A stretch of 64,000 nt of DNA, from assembly GCA_963971305.1 (NCBI GenBank), contig OZ020304.1:2418001-2482000 (forward strand), read 5' to 3'. The stretch comes from Arcuatula senhousia. Its lineage: Eukaryota; Mollusca; Bivalvia; Mytilida; Mytilidae. Both the position numbers and the translations under genes were made by a program. Shown here piece after piece: positions 45,201-54,539 of the stretch (its first letter is position 1; each line of letters begins with the position of its first letter). Below the pieces are notes generated by a model. That model saw only the letters and a program-made list of their open reading frames with translations. It did no database searches and was not told the DNA's origin.

Positions 45201-48200
45201 AACAAAAATTGGAAATTTATATGCGATCAAAAATTGCTTATAGGTGAATGAGAACTTGTAACTTAGATGTGTTTTGGATGTTTTAAATTAGTTTTATCAA
45301 AAATATAAACCTATGATAGCTAGAAAAATAACTTTCTTTCAGAGCCAAAATTTAGTTGACCATTCTTTTCCGGGCATGCGCAGAGATCTTATTCAGACAG
45401 TCTTATGCTCTTCTCTAAGCTTAACAATCATGTTGAACATATAAAAGCTAATTAATCTAAAAAGGCTTTTGTTTTCTATTTGACTATGTTTCCTGTAATA
45501 TAATCTCACTTTGGTACTATCCATGTTATTGCCATGTCACAAAAAATTTGTTACAGTGTTCAAGGAAAAGACACACCCAGTCTTATATTAAGCTGTAACC
45601 CAATATCTTGCCAGAATTTCAAGATAAAAATGATAACATTGCTGTCATAATACAAATAGAAGACTTGTAAAATCATACGTTGTTGCTTGTTTTAAAATTG
45701 ATTTAATATTTATTCAAATTACTTAAAAACAATTTTACTTTTTTATACTTTAGAGTTAGAAAAAAAATTGCATCTTTTTATCATTGCATGTACATGTTTT
45801 ATCTTTAGGAATACCAATATTCTATAGAGGAAATGAGCCGCCAAAAGACGGTGTTTCAGAATAAGACGAATGAGCGGGATACAGAAATAGAAAAACTACG
45901 TAATCAGGTAATGACAATGATTTGTTTACAAACAAGCTTATTTAGAGCTCAGCATGCAGCTCTACCTCAGCTTTCCTTGATGGTTCCTACACATATGTTC
46001 TAAATCATTGGTTCTTTTTCCTACATGTATGTTCTAAATCATTGGTTCTTTTTCCTACATGTATGTTCTAAATCATTGGAAATATGAATGCTCTTATTTT
46101 TAAAAGCATAGATGAACAAGACTTAATTTTGTTTGTCAACATTGATAACTGGAGGATAAAAAAATTATGACATACCAATTTTATTACCTTTCATTGTTTG
46201 AATATACATGTATTAAAAAATTCTCATTTGTTTTTATCTATACTAAATAATAGTTTTAAAATTACAATCTTTTTTCAGTTGACTACCAAGACAATGAGTA
46301 CATCTACAGAAGGAGAACTAGAATCTCGTGTCCGATCTTTGACAGAAAGTTTGATACAGAAACAGACCATGTTGGAGTCTCTTAGTACGGAGAAAAACTC
46401 ACTGGCGCTACAGCTAGAGAGACTTGATGTAATTATGACTTGTTCTCACTAGGTTATGAAAGCAACAATAAACCAAAGGAAGATTGAAATCTCAATGTCC
46501 ACAATGCATTTTTTTAAAGAAACATGAGACAATTAATGTTAACACATACTCTTCAACCCACAACTAATACAAGTATACTTAGGTTCTTAATTAAAAGATG
46601 AATAATGAATATTTTCATATAGAAGAAAAGTTACTGATATAGCATAATGAGATGTTGAATAAATATAAGCAAATGCAACCTAGATACACAAGTGCCAATT
46701 TAAGAAAAATCCATTATGGAAGACAGCAAGTGGTAACAGGAATAATCAATCTCAAATATTCAAAAATGTGGTATTGGTATTTTCCCTTCAAAGGCAGGAA
46801 ATTGGGTTGAATTTGGAATAAAGTGTTGTTTTTAGTAGCTGATGGCACAGTAAAAAAGATTTACACTGACTTGTGAAATGCCAATTTCTTAACTCTTTAG
46901 ATTGCATTTCATAATTCACAAGCTTATTTTGTCTCAAACCCTACAAATTTTGATACCAAATATATAAGATTTTTTTTATCATGCCTGTTTAATCTTTAAT
47001 CTTACAGCAACAATATAGAGATGTACAGTCTTCATCCTTAAGGACAAACACAACAGTTGTCAATGTGCATGATGAAGATGACGGTAGGTCCATGAGATTT
47101 TTATTAATATTTTGACATCGGGAAAACAAATTGGATAATTTAAAAGTTCAGCATGCTTTGCTTTTATTTTGCCTTTTAAAATGATAAAGATTTCTCGATA
47201 TTAGAAATTTTTTGAATAAGTTGCTTAAATTACAAATGTTTTTAAGTTTAATGTTTACTCATGATTTTCATTCTTATAATAGTTTGACAAACTCCTTGCC
47301 TTTCTGAAAAAAACCTTTGATAATGTTTGTTTCTATTTTAAGTTCAACAAAGATTCCCTGTCTTTATTAAGGAAACACCCACTGATAATGTTAATGTTTG
47401 TTTCTATTTATAGTTCGACAGAGGTTCCATGTCTTTATTTGGGAAACACTCATTGATAATGTTAGTGTTTGTTTCTATTTATAGTTCGACAGAGACTTCC
47501 TGCGTTTATGAGAGAGACACCCACTGATGCTGAAGTCACAAAGAAAGTAAAAAGAGCAGTTTCGTCTATTGATAAATTCAGGTACTGTAATGTGTTTTGT
47601 TCTTGTTGTGTTGACAGAAGGCTTATCATTGTTTTCTGTTCAAATGCAATCAGCAATTATAAATTGATGCTCATTTTGTACATTGTCCCAAACACAAGCA
47701 TTGTTTCCATTGAAATGTTGGGTGCAATGTGTTGCTAAGCAACATATTGGGTTCACTCAGTTGTTGCGGTGACCTGCACTCGGCCTCATCACAAAAATAT
47801 TAGTTTTCCAAGCAACTACATTCCACAGCCTCTTGATATTTGGTAAGTAGCTTTGTCCTATAGTACTGTATGGTGTAAAGGGATTTTAAATCTGTAACTT
47901 ATGTACTTCTTGTTCCAGAATTAAAGATGTGGGGGGGGGGGGGGGTCGGGAGGAACTTCTATTACATATATGGTGGGTGGTGGGTGTTTTAGAAATATTT
48001 GTGAAGAAACAATGATAGTTTTTTTTTATGGGTGGTGGAATAAAGAAAAAGGTGCCTCCCACCCCCCATTTAATTCTGGAACAGCCCTTACCAAATATTT
48101 AAAGATTCAGGCAACATTAAATTAATCTTTCATAGAAGACCACCTTGTAAATATCAGTCAACCTGTTTTGGTTTCTGAAACTGAACCATTTGTACAGTAA

Positions 48201-48858
48201 TGATTAATTTACATAATGTATTAAAGTTAATATATTTACTTTCAGTGTTAGACTTGGTGTCTTTCTAAGAAGAAACCCAATGTGGAGAATATTCATAATA
48301 TTTTATATGGTAAGTTTTACTCATTTTTACATTTGAATTCCAAAGAAAATACAATTATGAATTGAACATACATTTTGTAAGTTTAAGGTAGTGTAATGTT
48401 AACGTTTGGGTTTATTACAGCAAACATTTATAATGAGGTTCAATAAGTAAGGTTTGCTAAAACCTTGGTGTGAGTAAAGATGCATTGAGTTTACTTTTTA
48501 ATTTAACATGAAAAATAAAACACATTATTTTTAAAAGACATGATATTATTGAATATATAAATTGTTTTATAACAACTGGAAACAAGACATAGTTTCATGT
48601 TTTTTAGCACTTTCTCTGAGAAATGGAAAAATAAACTTGAGCTTTGTCTTTTAGTGTAGAGGAGGGGGACAAAAATGTCATTACAATGATTTAAAGAAGT
48701 GCTGTACATGTATTTCTAGGCGTTGTATGGTTATATTATTTGTATATATCTTCCAGGCTTTGCTCCATGTCTGGGTGATGGTTGTTCTAATGACATACCA
48801 ACCAGAGATCCATGGGTCAGACTTTAAACAGCCTCAACAGCCAGGCCATCCACCATAG
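35652..48858 (+). CDS. GOLGA5: GOLGA5 / golgin-84 (14 coding exons, complete)
   Basis: A coiled-coil tether of the cis/medial Golgi and its rim, held by a C-terminal membrane anchor and acting in COPI vesicle capture and ribbon structure. Coding exons: 35652-36204, 36635-36877, 37270-37489, 37775-37898, 38364-38460, 39078-39184, 39678-39845, 40976-41104, 45809-45907, 46279-46428, 47008-47083, 47485-47581, 48246-48309 and 48757-48858. All are GT-AG with consistent phases, 742 residues (human about 731). The N-terminus MSWLTGITGKAEQFLNKLDQ, the stretch LIQKQTMLESLSTEKNSLAL, the KATRILQSKE and VSSIDKFSVRLG blocks and the end WRIFIIFYMALLHVWVM are diagnostic. Residues about 40-240 are Ser/Thr/Pro-rich. 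Coiled coil runs from about 235 to 640, and the membrane span is 703-723 with a short lumenal tail. A CR1-type LINE sits antisense in intron 8. Several splice sites lie in tandem repeats. Confidence 0.95.
36635..36877 (+). CDS. GOLGA5: GOLGA5 coding exon 2
   Basis: Residues 185-265; the acidic/Ser-rich region passes into the first coiled coil (LSSLELENKLLKNEVQSL). Acceptor TTTGAAG|GAAGT; donor GCAG|GTATAT in phase 1. Confidence 0.9.
37270..37489 (+). CDS. GOLGA5: GOLGA5 coding exon 3
   Basis: Residues 266-338 of coiled coil (LQSRESDLLEVLNAKDSQLA, RLEEADKDL). Donor AGATCAAG|GTCATT in phase 2. The frame stays open beyond, but only this donor joins RILQDH in phase. Confidence 0.88.
37775..37898 (+). 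CDS. GOLGA5: GOLGA5 coding exon 4
   Basis: Residues 339-380, ILQDHTDSSGMHSQALDSL to EQEAYKQAQ, aligned to the same stretch of vertebrate golgin-84. Acceptor TTTTAAG|AATTT; donor CACAG|GTATTG in phase 0. Confidence 0.9.
38364..38460 (+). CDS. GOLGA5: GOLGA5 coding exon 5
   Basis: Residues 381-412, HESSDRQGKLEKEQRSFTDA and ALAQAEKKAADDR, coiled coil. Acceptor TTCTACAG|CATG; donor CCGAG|GTAATT in phase 1. No ORF of 60 codons covers this exon; it was found from splice sites and homology. Confidence 0.88.
38665..39055 (-). mobile_element. Pearl-like element, reverse orientation, beside GOLGA5 exon 6
   Basis: Starts with the inverted end taccccaggtacatgacgta and a gtctgtctgtc microsatellite (38714-38728). 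Two core units of 165 bp follow (agtttgtgaa at 38736 and 38902), each with ccatatgtagttgtgc-like words. The second unit comes within about 70 bp of the acceptor of GOLGA5 exon 6, so part of that intron's end is element-derived. Confidence 0.55.
39078..39184 (+). CDS. GOLGA5: GOLGA5 coding exon 6
   Basis: Residues 413-448: KVQDLSNQLKVARHNLESAK and EYKEKATRILQ, strongly conserved in golgin-84. Acceptor TATCCAG|CTAAG; donor TTACAG|GTAAGG in phase 0. Confidence 0.92.
39678..39845 (+). CDS. GOLGA5: GOLGA5 coding exon 7
   Basis: Residues 449-504: SKERLIASLREGSG, then DMFREELQQSKMTNDNLRIE and LQ. Acceptor ATTTTAG|TCTAA; donor CTGCAG|GTAATT in phase 0. The exon end and donor are repeated eight more times downstream; only the first donor gives an open product. 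Confidence 0.9.
39802..40445 (+). repeat. Tandem array of the GOLGA5 exon 7 splice donor (9 copies)
   Basis: The exon end agaatagaa(c/t)tgcag and donor gtaattgattggataat recur with the last exon base at 39845, 39915, 39991, 40061, 40137, 40207, 40277, 40355 and 40425. Spacing alternates 70, 76, 70, 76, 70, 70, 78, 70, so a two-unit higher-order repeat is likely. Seven of eight extra copies keep GTAA and one has GTTA. A 70 bp extension would shift frame and meet a stop at about 39891. Confidence 0.92.
40915..40985 (+). repeat. 36 bp duplication of the GOLGA5 exon 8 acceptor
   Basis: Two copies of attataaattgtttgat, each followed by an AG and ggattt: AG at 40938-40939 and 40974-40975. The second is the acceptor of exon 8. 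Confidence 0.8.
40976..41104 (+). CDS. GOLGA5: GOLGA5 coding exon 8
   Basis: Residues 505-547, DLETQLQLESDSANEQIKSL and EQELLKQKQ, coiled coil. Acceptor AATTATAG|GATTT; donor AAACAG|GTAAAC in phase 0. The following intron carries the CR1-type LINE. Confidence 0.9.
41184..45386 (-). mobile_element. CR1/jockey-type LINE insertion within inverted-end DNA, GOLGA5 intron 8
   Basis: An antisense LINE (ORF 45004-41426) lies between two copies of tctctgcgcatgc in inverse orientation (41184-41196 and 45374-45386). Outside them actgtctga also recurs inverted (about 41140 and 45391-45399). The LINE 3' end is an A/T-rich run at about 41280-41370, and its 5' region at about 45005-45200 holds cacgtgac. 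The inverted ends may belong to an older MITE that took the LINE; no target duplication could be fixed, so outer limits are tentative. Confidence 0.6.
41426..45004 (-). CDS. CR1/jockey-type LINE polyprotein: 2A-like, PHD finger, endonuclease, RT
   Basis: One intact ORF of 1192 codons. In order: a hydrophobic N-terminus (about 6-20), a second hydrophobic run YYFIIIIIC (106-114), a 2A-like motif DIELNPGP (118-125; 44653-44630), and a PHD finger with C134, C137, C150, C153, H158, C161, C181 and C184. Next come an APE-type endonuclease (E283 in TETW, GGDFN 389-393, SDHD 461-464) and a reverse transcriptase (NYRPISL, SGVPQGSVLGP, catalytic FADD 923-926). A conserved C-terminal RT tail (EYACSVWDPYT, IQRRAARFV) closes the protein. 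It drives target-primed reverse transcription of its own RNA. No stop or frameshift is seen, so the copy is young. The CR1/L2/jockey placement is by motif style; a tree would be needed for the clade. Confidence 0.9.
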   Translation of the reverse strand: MHNQVIRTICILACTCFLVLNSNTDTREKNKIHLTTPESTPHIASKNAGTNSDQEVTHHKSIHNNIVEWQQNYYIKKKLTLMNVILKTIRRRNIRDIKSKPSKLLYYFIIIIICQANDIELNPGPSNDSTKYLCGTCDNTVTWEHKGIVCETCDQWFHINCQNIHSNTYAELNDSMISWHCIICGNDNFNTSPFDIHDIDISNNNFYSLQNLDTSSPQTPGTPNNTSAKPLHQSTPIRRNTQKTSCKKPLRIININFQSMKKKQHLVKNVIDSVKPDIVIGTETWLDSTIKNNEIFTDDFKIYRKDRKNKTGGGVMIAIKNDIISDEVEELSTTDHCEIIWAKIEIKGNRTIYVCAYYNPKTSDEKSLKSFDNSVRRASQIKNAALLIGGDFNLPGVDWNTKLLKPNSTHHKIHEFFINTIDDTGLSQLITQPTRKENTLDLMLTNLPNQVPRTEILPGVSDHDIVFIEFNITPSRLKQTPRNVPIYSKANWDSMKSEIKTLYESIQSKIHHQTVEELWYDFKTNINHMIDKYIPHKKLSKKSKLPWITPEIRKHIKSKDRLHKKMKKTGNSELKERYKKLKHHIQKLLRQSYWQYIEDIVTPQQNTNEGTNTMKRFWSYIKCKKTDYVGVGPLKKNGQIIKEDKQKTDALNSQFQSVFSTPSTITDQEFIDQNYMSDNKTYPVMNDISITTPGITKLLKNLNPYKACGPDQIKPRILKQLADDISPILCLIFQKSLNTGEVPSDWKTAHVTPIYKKGSKYNPENYRPISLTCICCKILEHIVVSAIMTHADKNNILYPLQHGFRRQRSCETQLIEFIDDVTKNLDSSKQTDVLIMDFSKAFDKVSHNLLTLKLKHYGIQGKTNNWINSFLTNRTQAVVLEGVTSDYVDVQSGVPQGSVLGPSLFLFYINDIPLGIKSTIRLFADDTIVYLAVKSNSDYNTLQSDLDKLGLWENKWHMAFHPEKCNVLSISRNKNPIKHTYTLHGHNLEHVEKAKYLGITIQQDLKWDNHINNICNKATNTLSFLKRNLNISSTKVKEQAYKSLVRPSLEYACSVWDPYTMENINKIEMIQRRAARFVTNRYNNTSSVSNMLTHLNWRSLAHRRYDARLILLYKIQYHLVAINKTDRLIPPLRQSRNMHSLTFQIPQCRLQVRHQSFFPRTIKLWNSIPVNILMNDSVESFKSTITQYNYSH
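45809..45907 (+). CDS. GOLGA5: GOLGA5 coding exon 9
   Basis: Residues 548-580, EYQYSIEEMSRQKTVFQNKT and ERDTEIEKLRNQ, matching golgin-84. Acceptor ATCTTTAG|GAATA; donor AATCAG|GTAATG in phase 0. Confidence 0.9.
45985..46082 (+). repeat. 35 bp tandem repeat x3 in GOLGA5 intron 9
   Basis: The word gttctaaatcattgg and the linking cctacatgtat recur at a period of about 35 bp just after exon 9. Unlike the other arrays in this gene it does not include a splice junction. Confidence 0.7.
46279..46428 (+). CDS. GOLGA5: GOLGA5 coding exon 10
   Basis: Residues 581-630, including ESLIQKQTMLESLSTEKNSL, the most conserved stretch of golgin-84. Acceptor TTTTTCAG|TTGAC; donor CTTGAT|GTAATT in phase 0. Confidence 0.95.
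47008..47083 (+). CDS. GOLGA5: GOLGA5 coding exon 11
   Basis: Residues 631-655, QQYRDVQSSSLRTNTTVVNV and HDEDD. Acceptor CTTACAG|CAACA; donor GACG|GTAGGT in phase 1. Confidence 0.88.
47270..47535 (+). repeat. Tandem copies of the GOLGA5 exon 12 acceptor (4 copies)
   Basis: Units of 60-71 bp join about 20 intron bases (gtttgtttctatttatag) to about 50 exon bases (ttcgacagag ... acccactgat). AGs stand at 47281-47282, 47341-47342, 47412-47413 and 47483-47484; the last is the true acceptor. The exon part decays with distance from the real exon. Confidence 0.88.
47485..47581 (+). CDS. GOLGA5: GOLGA5 coding exon 12
   Basis: Residues 656-687, RQRLPAFMRETPTDAEVTKK and VSSIDKF. Acceptor TTTATAG|TTCGA; donor TTCAG|GTACTG in phase 2. 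Confidence 0.9.
47582..48245. other. GOLGA5 intron 12 with repeats and a G run
   Basis: About 47755-47885 is a reverse copy of the dispersed unit also seen at 20035 (acattccacagcctcttgat, ctatagtactgtatggtg). A G run of about 15 lies near 47932-47946. No gene. Confidence 0.45.
48246..48309 (+). CDS. GOLGA5: GOLGA5 coding exon 13
   Basis: Residues 688-709: SVRLGVFLRRNPMWRIFIIF and YM, the cytosolic lead-in and first half of the membrane span. Acceptor CTTTCAG|TGTTA; donor TATATG|GTAAGT in phase 0. Confidence 0.93.
48757..48858 (+). CDS. GOLGA5: GOLGA5 coding exon 14 (stop)
   Basis: Residues 710-742: ALLHVWVMVVLMTYQPEIHG and a Gln/Pro-rich lumenal tail, TAG at 48856-48858. Acceptor TTCCAG|GCTTT. 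Confidence 0.94.
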   Translation, partial: ALLHVWVMVVLMTYQPEIHGSDFKQPQQPGHPP

Positions 48859-50890
48859 ACAGTCAAGGGACAATGACAGAACTCTGTGATAAATCATTGT
48901 GATAGACAAGTGCTGTATTCTGGGAAATTTTACAGCCCATTGAGGAGCTTCTTATCACATACAACAGACCCAAGAATCTGTTAAATCTGAACTTAACCAC
49001 ACTATGAATGAAACATTTTGAAATTACTAAATCTAAAGCATTTTCCTTCTGCTTCTAATGTCATACTAAAATGTTCATTGCAGAAATGACCCATGAATCT
49101 GTTAAAAGCTGAACTTTATTCACACTTTGAATGTCACATTCTGAAATAGCTAAATCTAATGCATTGTCATTCTGCTTCAAATGTCATACTTAAAAGTTCA
49201 TTGTTGTATAATAGAAATCAGAAAAAGAGGTCTAATGTTCATACATCTGAACTGTGACCTTACAGTCAGTTAACAGTAACAAATTGACTTTTGTTTCTAC
49301 AACAACTACAAAGAAAGGATGAGTGGCAATAAGACCAATTTTTGGCCCAAGATTTTGCAAGAAATTAAAACTGAGTATAAAGATGCCTTGAGATGCTGAA
49401 ACAGTGATAAGTTAGGCTTAAAGAAGATTATAAGCTTATGCCATATCAGTTAAGCTTTCATGCCAATCAGTTAACTCAAAAGGCTGTATATTAAAGAAAT
49501 TGTCCTAATTTCATTGATTTTTGCTGATTTTCACACACTTTTTGGTGCGAAAGAAGGTGGGCGCATCAAAACAACAGCTTCATACTTGGCAAAAATGTGT
49601 AAAATGATGAAATCCATCATTTCTGAAAGTTTGGAGTTGTTGTTTCCATGCGCCCAATGTTTTCTTAAGGAAATTATGCACTGAAACCTTTCAAAATTGC
49701 AGATTTTTTTCATTTTGTTCAATAAGACCACTAAATATGATGTCATAATTACGTCGTAATGAACCAAATTTGCGTTATTTGATGTGTTTTCTTTGTAACC
49801 ACATATAATCTTATATTTCTTATAAATATCATAACATTTGAACCAACTTCATTTTCTTGGGCCAATTATGGGTCTTAATGTCACTCATCCTTTATGCATT
49901 ATATTTCTTTATTACAAGGCTGTGTATTTCATCCAGATATTTGTTCTGACAAGAGGATATGAAGATATGGATGTTGTAAGGATTTTACATCATTATCATT
50001 CTCACCATTGCTACATTAAATTATAATTTGGTTGTATCACATGTGCTTGTATTATAATATATTTTTATATTACAAGGCTTTGAATTTCTTTTTAATGTAT
50101 TTTCTTTACCCACAAGAAAATAATGTTTTACAGATATGGATGTTTGTTGAAAGTTAGTACATGTAATTGCTATAGTGTTAAAACTTGAAAGTTTCTTACA
50201 TTGTTATCATTTTGAATATTATTTTTATAAACTCATGCATAGTTTAGTTGTAAAATGTGCTTATACCATATTATCTATTTGGACTTTTCTTGGAAAAGAA
50301 CTCCTATTGCTATTACCAAGTTTGGTAAACAATGGCTTAAGACCACTTTGTCACCTGCCCCTATGGGATAATTTGAGGCCTTTAATCTTTTATTTGAGAT
50401 TGAAACATACACATCTCTTTGCATTTTGGTAAATTTATCCCTTGCTCAACTGTGGTAAGCATTGTTATTTTGAAGCAAACTGAAATACCTTTATATTTAC
50501 ATGTCTATGCAGACTTTTTTTAAAATTCTGATAAAATTTATACAATTTTCTTTTCCGAGTATAAAGTCCTTTCATTGTTATATGAGTCATTGTTATTATC
50601 AAATCATGTACTGTATTATATATCAGGGTTCAGACACATGGTGTCATGTACTTTGAGGGAAATAAACTTGTTTAAACACTTCTTGTAATTCTGAACAACA
50701 CCAGGATCTTCAAGGTTGAAGTTTTAAAGTTTGGAAGCATACAGTGTAGATGAGTTTTCCTATTTATACTACAGCATCTCTGATGAGTCCAATGTTTCAA
50801 GATTTTAATTTCTTGATTAATTTGTATGTGGAGGATATCTATTAGTCATGGATTTCCAAAGTACCTTAGTGGTTCTCAATAAAATAATAT
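48859..50890 (+). other. GOLGA5 3' untranslated region and downstream DNA
   Basis: At 48965-49210 two tandem copies of about 125 bp share gaatctgttaaa, ctgaactt, taaatctaa and ttctgcttc...atgtcatact. I could not fix a polyadenylation site. No further gene is visible between here and the SNAP gene. Confidence 0.45.
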
Positions 50891-50894
50891 TAAT

Positions 50895-51501
50895 ACTTGT
50901 TATACCCCCGCTTCAAAGAGGGGGTATACTGGTTTACCTCTGTCCGTTTGTCCCCAACATAATATTTCGTAACAGTTTTCTCAGCAACTCCATATATCAC
51001 AGTGACTTGAAATTTGGTATATTATTTCAGTGTGAGGTCATCTATCTAGATTAGCAAAATTGGGTCTGCCAGATATGTATAATGTACTTCCTGTTTACTG
51101 ACTTAGTCAGTTTTCAACATGACTAGTCTGTTGTTGAAAATTTTCGTAACATTTTTCTCAGCAACTACATATCACAGTGACCTGAAATTTGGTATTTGAG
51201 TGCAGTATGAAGTCATCTATTGCGAGAACTGAAATTAGGTCTGTCGGATATCAACTTCCTGTTTACCGACTTAGTAAATTTTCAACATGACTGGTCAATT
51301 GTTGAAAATTTCGTAACATTTTTCTCAGAAACTACATATCACAGTGACTTGAACCTTGGTGTATGGCTTCAGTATGATGTGTTTTAATGCGAGTATCAAA
51401 ATTAGGTCCATCTAATATCTACTTCTTGTTTACCCACCTAGTTCATTTTGGGGGAAGTGGGGGTATACCGAGTGAGCAGTTGCTCACAGATTCCTTGTAA
51501 C
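50895..51501 (-). mobile_element. Pearl-like element, reverse orientation
   Basis: The hairpin tacccccgcttcaaagaggg (50901-50925) is the 3' end in reverse, followed by tctgtccgtttgtcc, a short GTCC microsatellite. Three units of about 150 bp then carry cgtaac...tttctcagcaact and atatcacagtgac. The far end is ggtataccgagtgagcagt and tgctcac. A further piece of the same kind ends at about 52160-52205 (gggtatcactagtgagaata). Confidence 0.6.
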
Positions 51502-52205
51502 TCATATTTTATTGAGTACATCTGGTCATCTTGAATAAGAACAGTTGGAAGGAAGAAAGTGTTTATGATAGCATCTTTTAAATATGTTTTATAAAACAGC
51601 CAAATGTACCTGGTAAAATACAGATGGCCCACTTTGCACATATTTGTTGGAATGGCATAATAATTCCCCTGCTTTGAAGAAGATAGTCCTAGGTTGTTGA
51701 TATTTGGTGACAAGTTTAATATGGACATGACACATTCTCAGATATGTTTTTAGGTCAATTGGAAATCTACTTTCTGTTTGTAGAAAACTTTAAATTTCTC
51801 TGCATTGTGGGATATGTTTAAGGTCAATTGGCATTTATTTTCTGATTACCAACAACTTTTAAAAATTTCCTTCACATTTTTGTTCTGTCATACTTATTAC
51901 TTAACTACTATTACTCCTAGGGTGCTGATATTTGGAAAAAAGCTTTTTATGGACATGATGCATTGTGAGGTATGTTTTAATGTTCACCAGAGGTCCACTT
52001 CAGTTTTTTTTCTTTCAACCGCACCTTTTATGTACTTTTAACTCATGATTGTTGATATTTGATAATGCTGCATTATGGGATGTTATAAAGGTCCATTGGA
52101 TGTCTACTTCCTGTTTGTGGATAACCTTGGTATATAATGTAAAGCATAGTTGTGAAAGCATGGGTATCACTAGTGAGAATATGCTGACAGATTTCTTGTT
52201 TTTGC

Positions 52206-54392
52206 TGCAAGTTGTATCTATTGTCCTTGTTATGATTCATTAAGTGTAAAAAAATTCACAAAGATCTGATTTAAGCTTTAACACCTAGCTAATCCTGAGG
52301 TGGGACGGGCTGAAAATCCCATGTCCTGGAACTTTATTGCTGGGTCATGAAAATTCTAAAAGGTGAGACCAAATCAAGCACTGAAAATTAAACAAATTTG
52401 GATAAACGTTTTTGTTTGTTTCAAATGTTACAAAAGAGTATGTTGCAAGACAGGTTATAAACAAAACAAACTTGTATTGTAACTCTAGACCTTTAAGTTA
52501 GAAATAATAACCTGATTTGGCTGAATGTAGAATTCACAAAAGCAAATATATGTACATGTACATTGTACATCAGGAAATTCCAAAGGAACTCAGTGAGAGA
52601 AAAGTGGATCAAAGACAAAATGGCCAGATTTGATTAAAACAGAAAGTAGATGAGTGAAAGACCTATATTCAAATTCCACAATACAAGACCCCAGACACTG
52701 CGCATGCACACCAAATATCAAATCGTTGCTATCAGATGTTGCTAAGCAAATTTATTTTCCAAAGAACTACATCAAAAGTTTAACAAGCAAGGTTTACTCA
52801 ATGTCATATAGATGTACATGGCTTTATCATAAATAAGTAATGAAAGGTATAAGAATTTAATTCACTTTATATGCATATCTTAAATCTTTCACAACATGTA
52901 TCTACCTTATACATTAATCAATGTGTAATTGTGAAGACTATAACATAAAGATTTACAGAAAATTACATGAACAATTTCAAAAATGAAATCAAAAGAGCTA
53001 CATTTCACCATTTAGTCAGATTTAAAGGCATAAATATTTACAATGTAAATTTCACAATGTAATTCCACTATAATCCACTATAAATATTCAAACTATGCAC
53101 AATCTTCTAAATAATAAACTATGGAAAAGTTGAAAAGGAGCTAATAGAGTATACATATCTATGGATGACTTAAAATTATAATACATAATATTCTTGCAGA
53201 AGCTAGGTTTTTTTTTATCAAAGTTTAGAGCTAAGCCTTAAAAGAGATATAGCCTGTGTTTGACATTAAAACCCAGATTTATTGTACGATACTCTCAAGT
53301 GTAAATCTTAAGAATTTTGTTAAGATTTTTTGTGAAAAGAATTGCAGGGTGTCCTAGGTACGAAAAAACATGTTCCCTTGGGACAAAACAAGGTTGTGGA
53401 AATGTTCAAAATGTACCCTTTTCTTTGGTTACTGATGTTCTTTTTTATTTTTAGACCCAGACTAATAATCTACACTGGGTGCCTTAGGAAGGAATGTTGA
53501 ACGCTCATAGGTTTGTACACACATAAGCAAAAACTTGAGGGACTAAGAGAACCCTTCACAATAGAAGACAAGGTGACATATATATAAAGCAAAATATTAC
53601 AATTTTGTTCAAAAAGTTTTTGATTAAATATCTCTGTATAAATGAATGACTTAATTACTTTATTTTTCAGATATAACAATGGTGTACAAGTCTAAAAACA
53701 TATAAAAACTGTAACCTTTGTTAAGATCACACCATATACCTTTTCCGATGTACAAAGAATTTACAGCATTACTTCCAATTATAAATCCTTATCCCACTTC
53801 TGTCTTAAAAATTGAACCACAAATCTACAAACTCAAAACTATGCTTCCTAGCCAAAATTGAAAATTAATCAAATTAAAAAAGAACTCTATTGTCAGTTGT
53901 AAAAATTGAACAGGACTTACATGTAGCATCACATTTCAATGGTCAAAACACTTTTTGAAAGTGGAAATATTTTTGAATTAATTTTTTGACTGCAAAAGTG
54001 TAAAATAGTCTTAACCCTTAACAATTCAAATTACCTTTATCAAATGTTGAATGGAATTTATATATGTAATAAAGATCACTCAAAAGGAATTTATGAATGT
54101 GTAAACCTGCTGAGTCGCTGTTGAACTTTACATACTCATTCAGACTTTTCTTCATTTTTTTGAGTGAGTCACCAGGTTTACACTTGAATGATTTTTTTTC
54201 AAAATGATGACTATATCAAGCTTGTTTTCCAAACAGTCAAGTGAAAGGAATGCTTACTGTTTCATTTAACAATATATCCTTTACCCTTCATATCAATATT
54301 GTCTTTCCAGTATATCACTATATACATAGATAGAAATTTTAAATAAAACTGATGAATTGCACTATTTAAAAAACAACAATTTCACACGAGAA
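52206..54392. other. Intergenic and SNAP 3' untranslated region
   Basis: About 52630-52760 holds another copy of the dispersed unit (aacagaaagtagatgagtga, atcaaatcgttgct). The rest is AT-rich with no recognisable gene. The part next to 54392 should be the 3' untranslated region of SNAP. Confidence 0.4.
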
Positions 54393-54539
54393 TTATCTCA
54401 GGTCTTCTTCACTAACGTTTTTCTTGATTCTTAACATTATAGTAGTAGTCCATTGATCGAGACGAGATATACTGTCATAATCTTTCACAGCATCTGTAAA
54501 CATATCAGCATTCTCTTCTTCTATGGCTTCCATTAACTT
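54393..54539 (-). CDS. NAPA: SNAP last coding exon
   Basis: 48 residues, [20 protein letters not shown] to [10 protein letters not shown] and TAA at 54395-54393. Acceptor AATTTAG|AAGTT, phase 0. Confidence 0.93.
   Translation of the reverse strand, partial: KLMEAIEEENADMFTDAVKDYDSISRLDQWTTTIMLRIKKNVSEEDLR

Noticed and set aside
50770..50800. Second hammerhead-like CTGATGAGTCC
   Set aside because: No GAAA and no matching stems follow.
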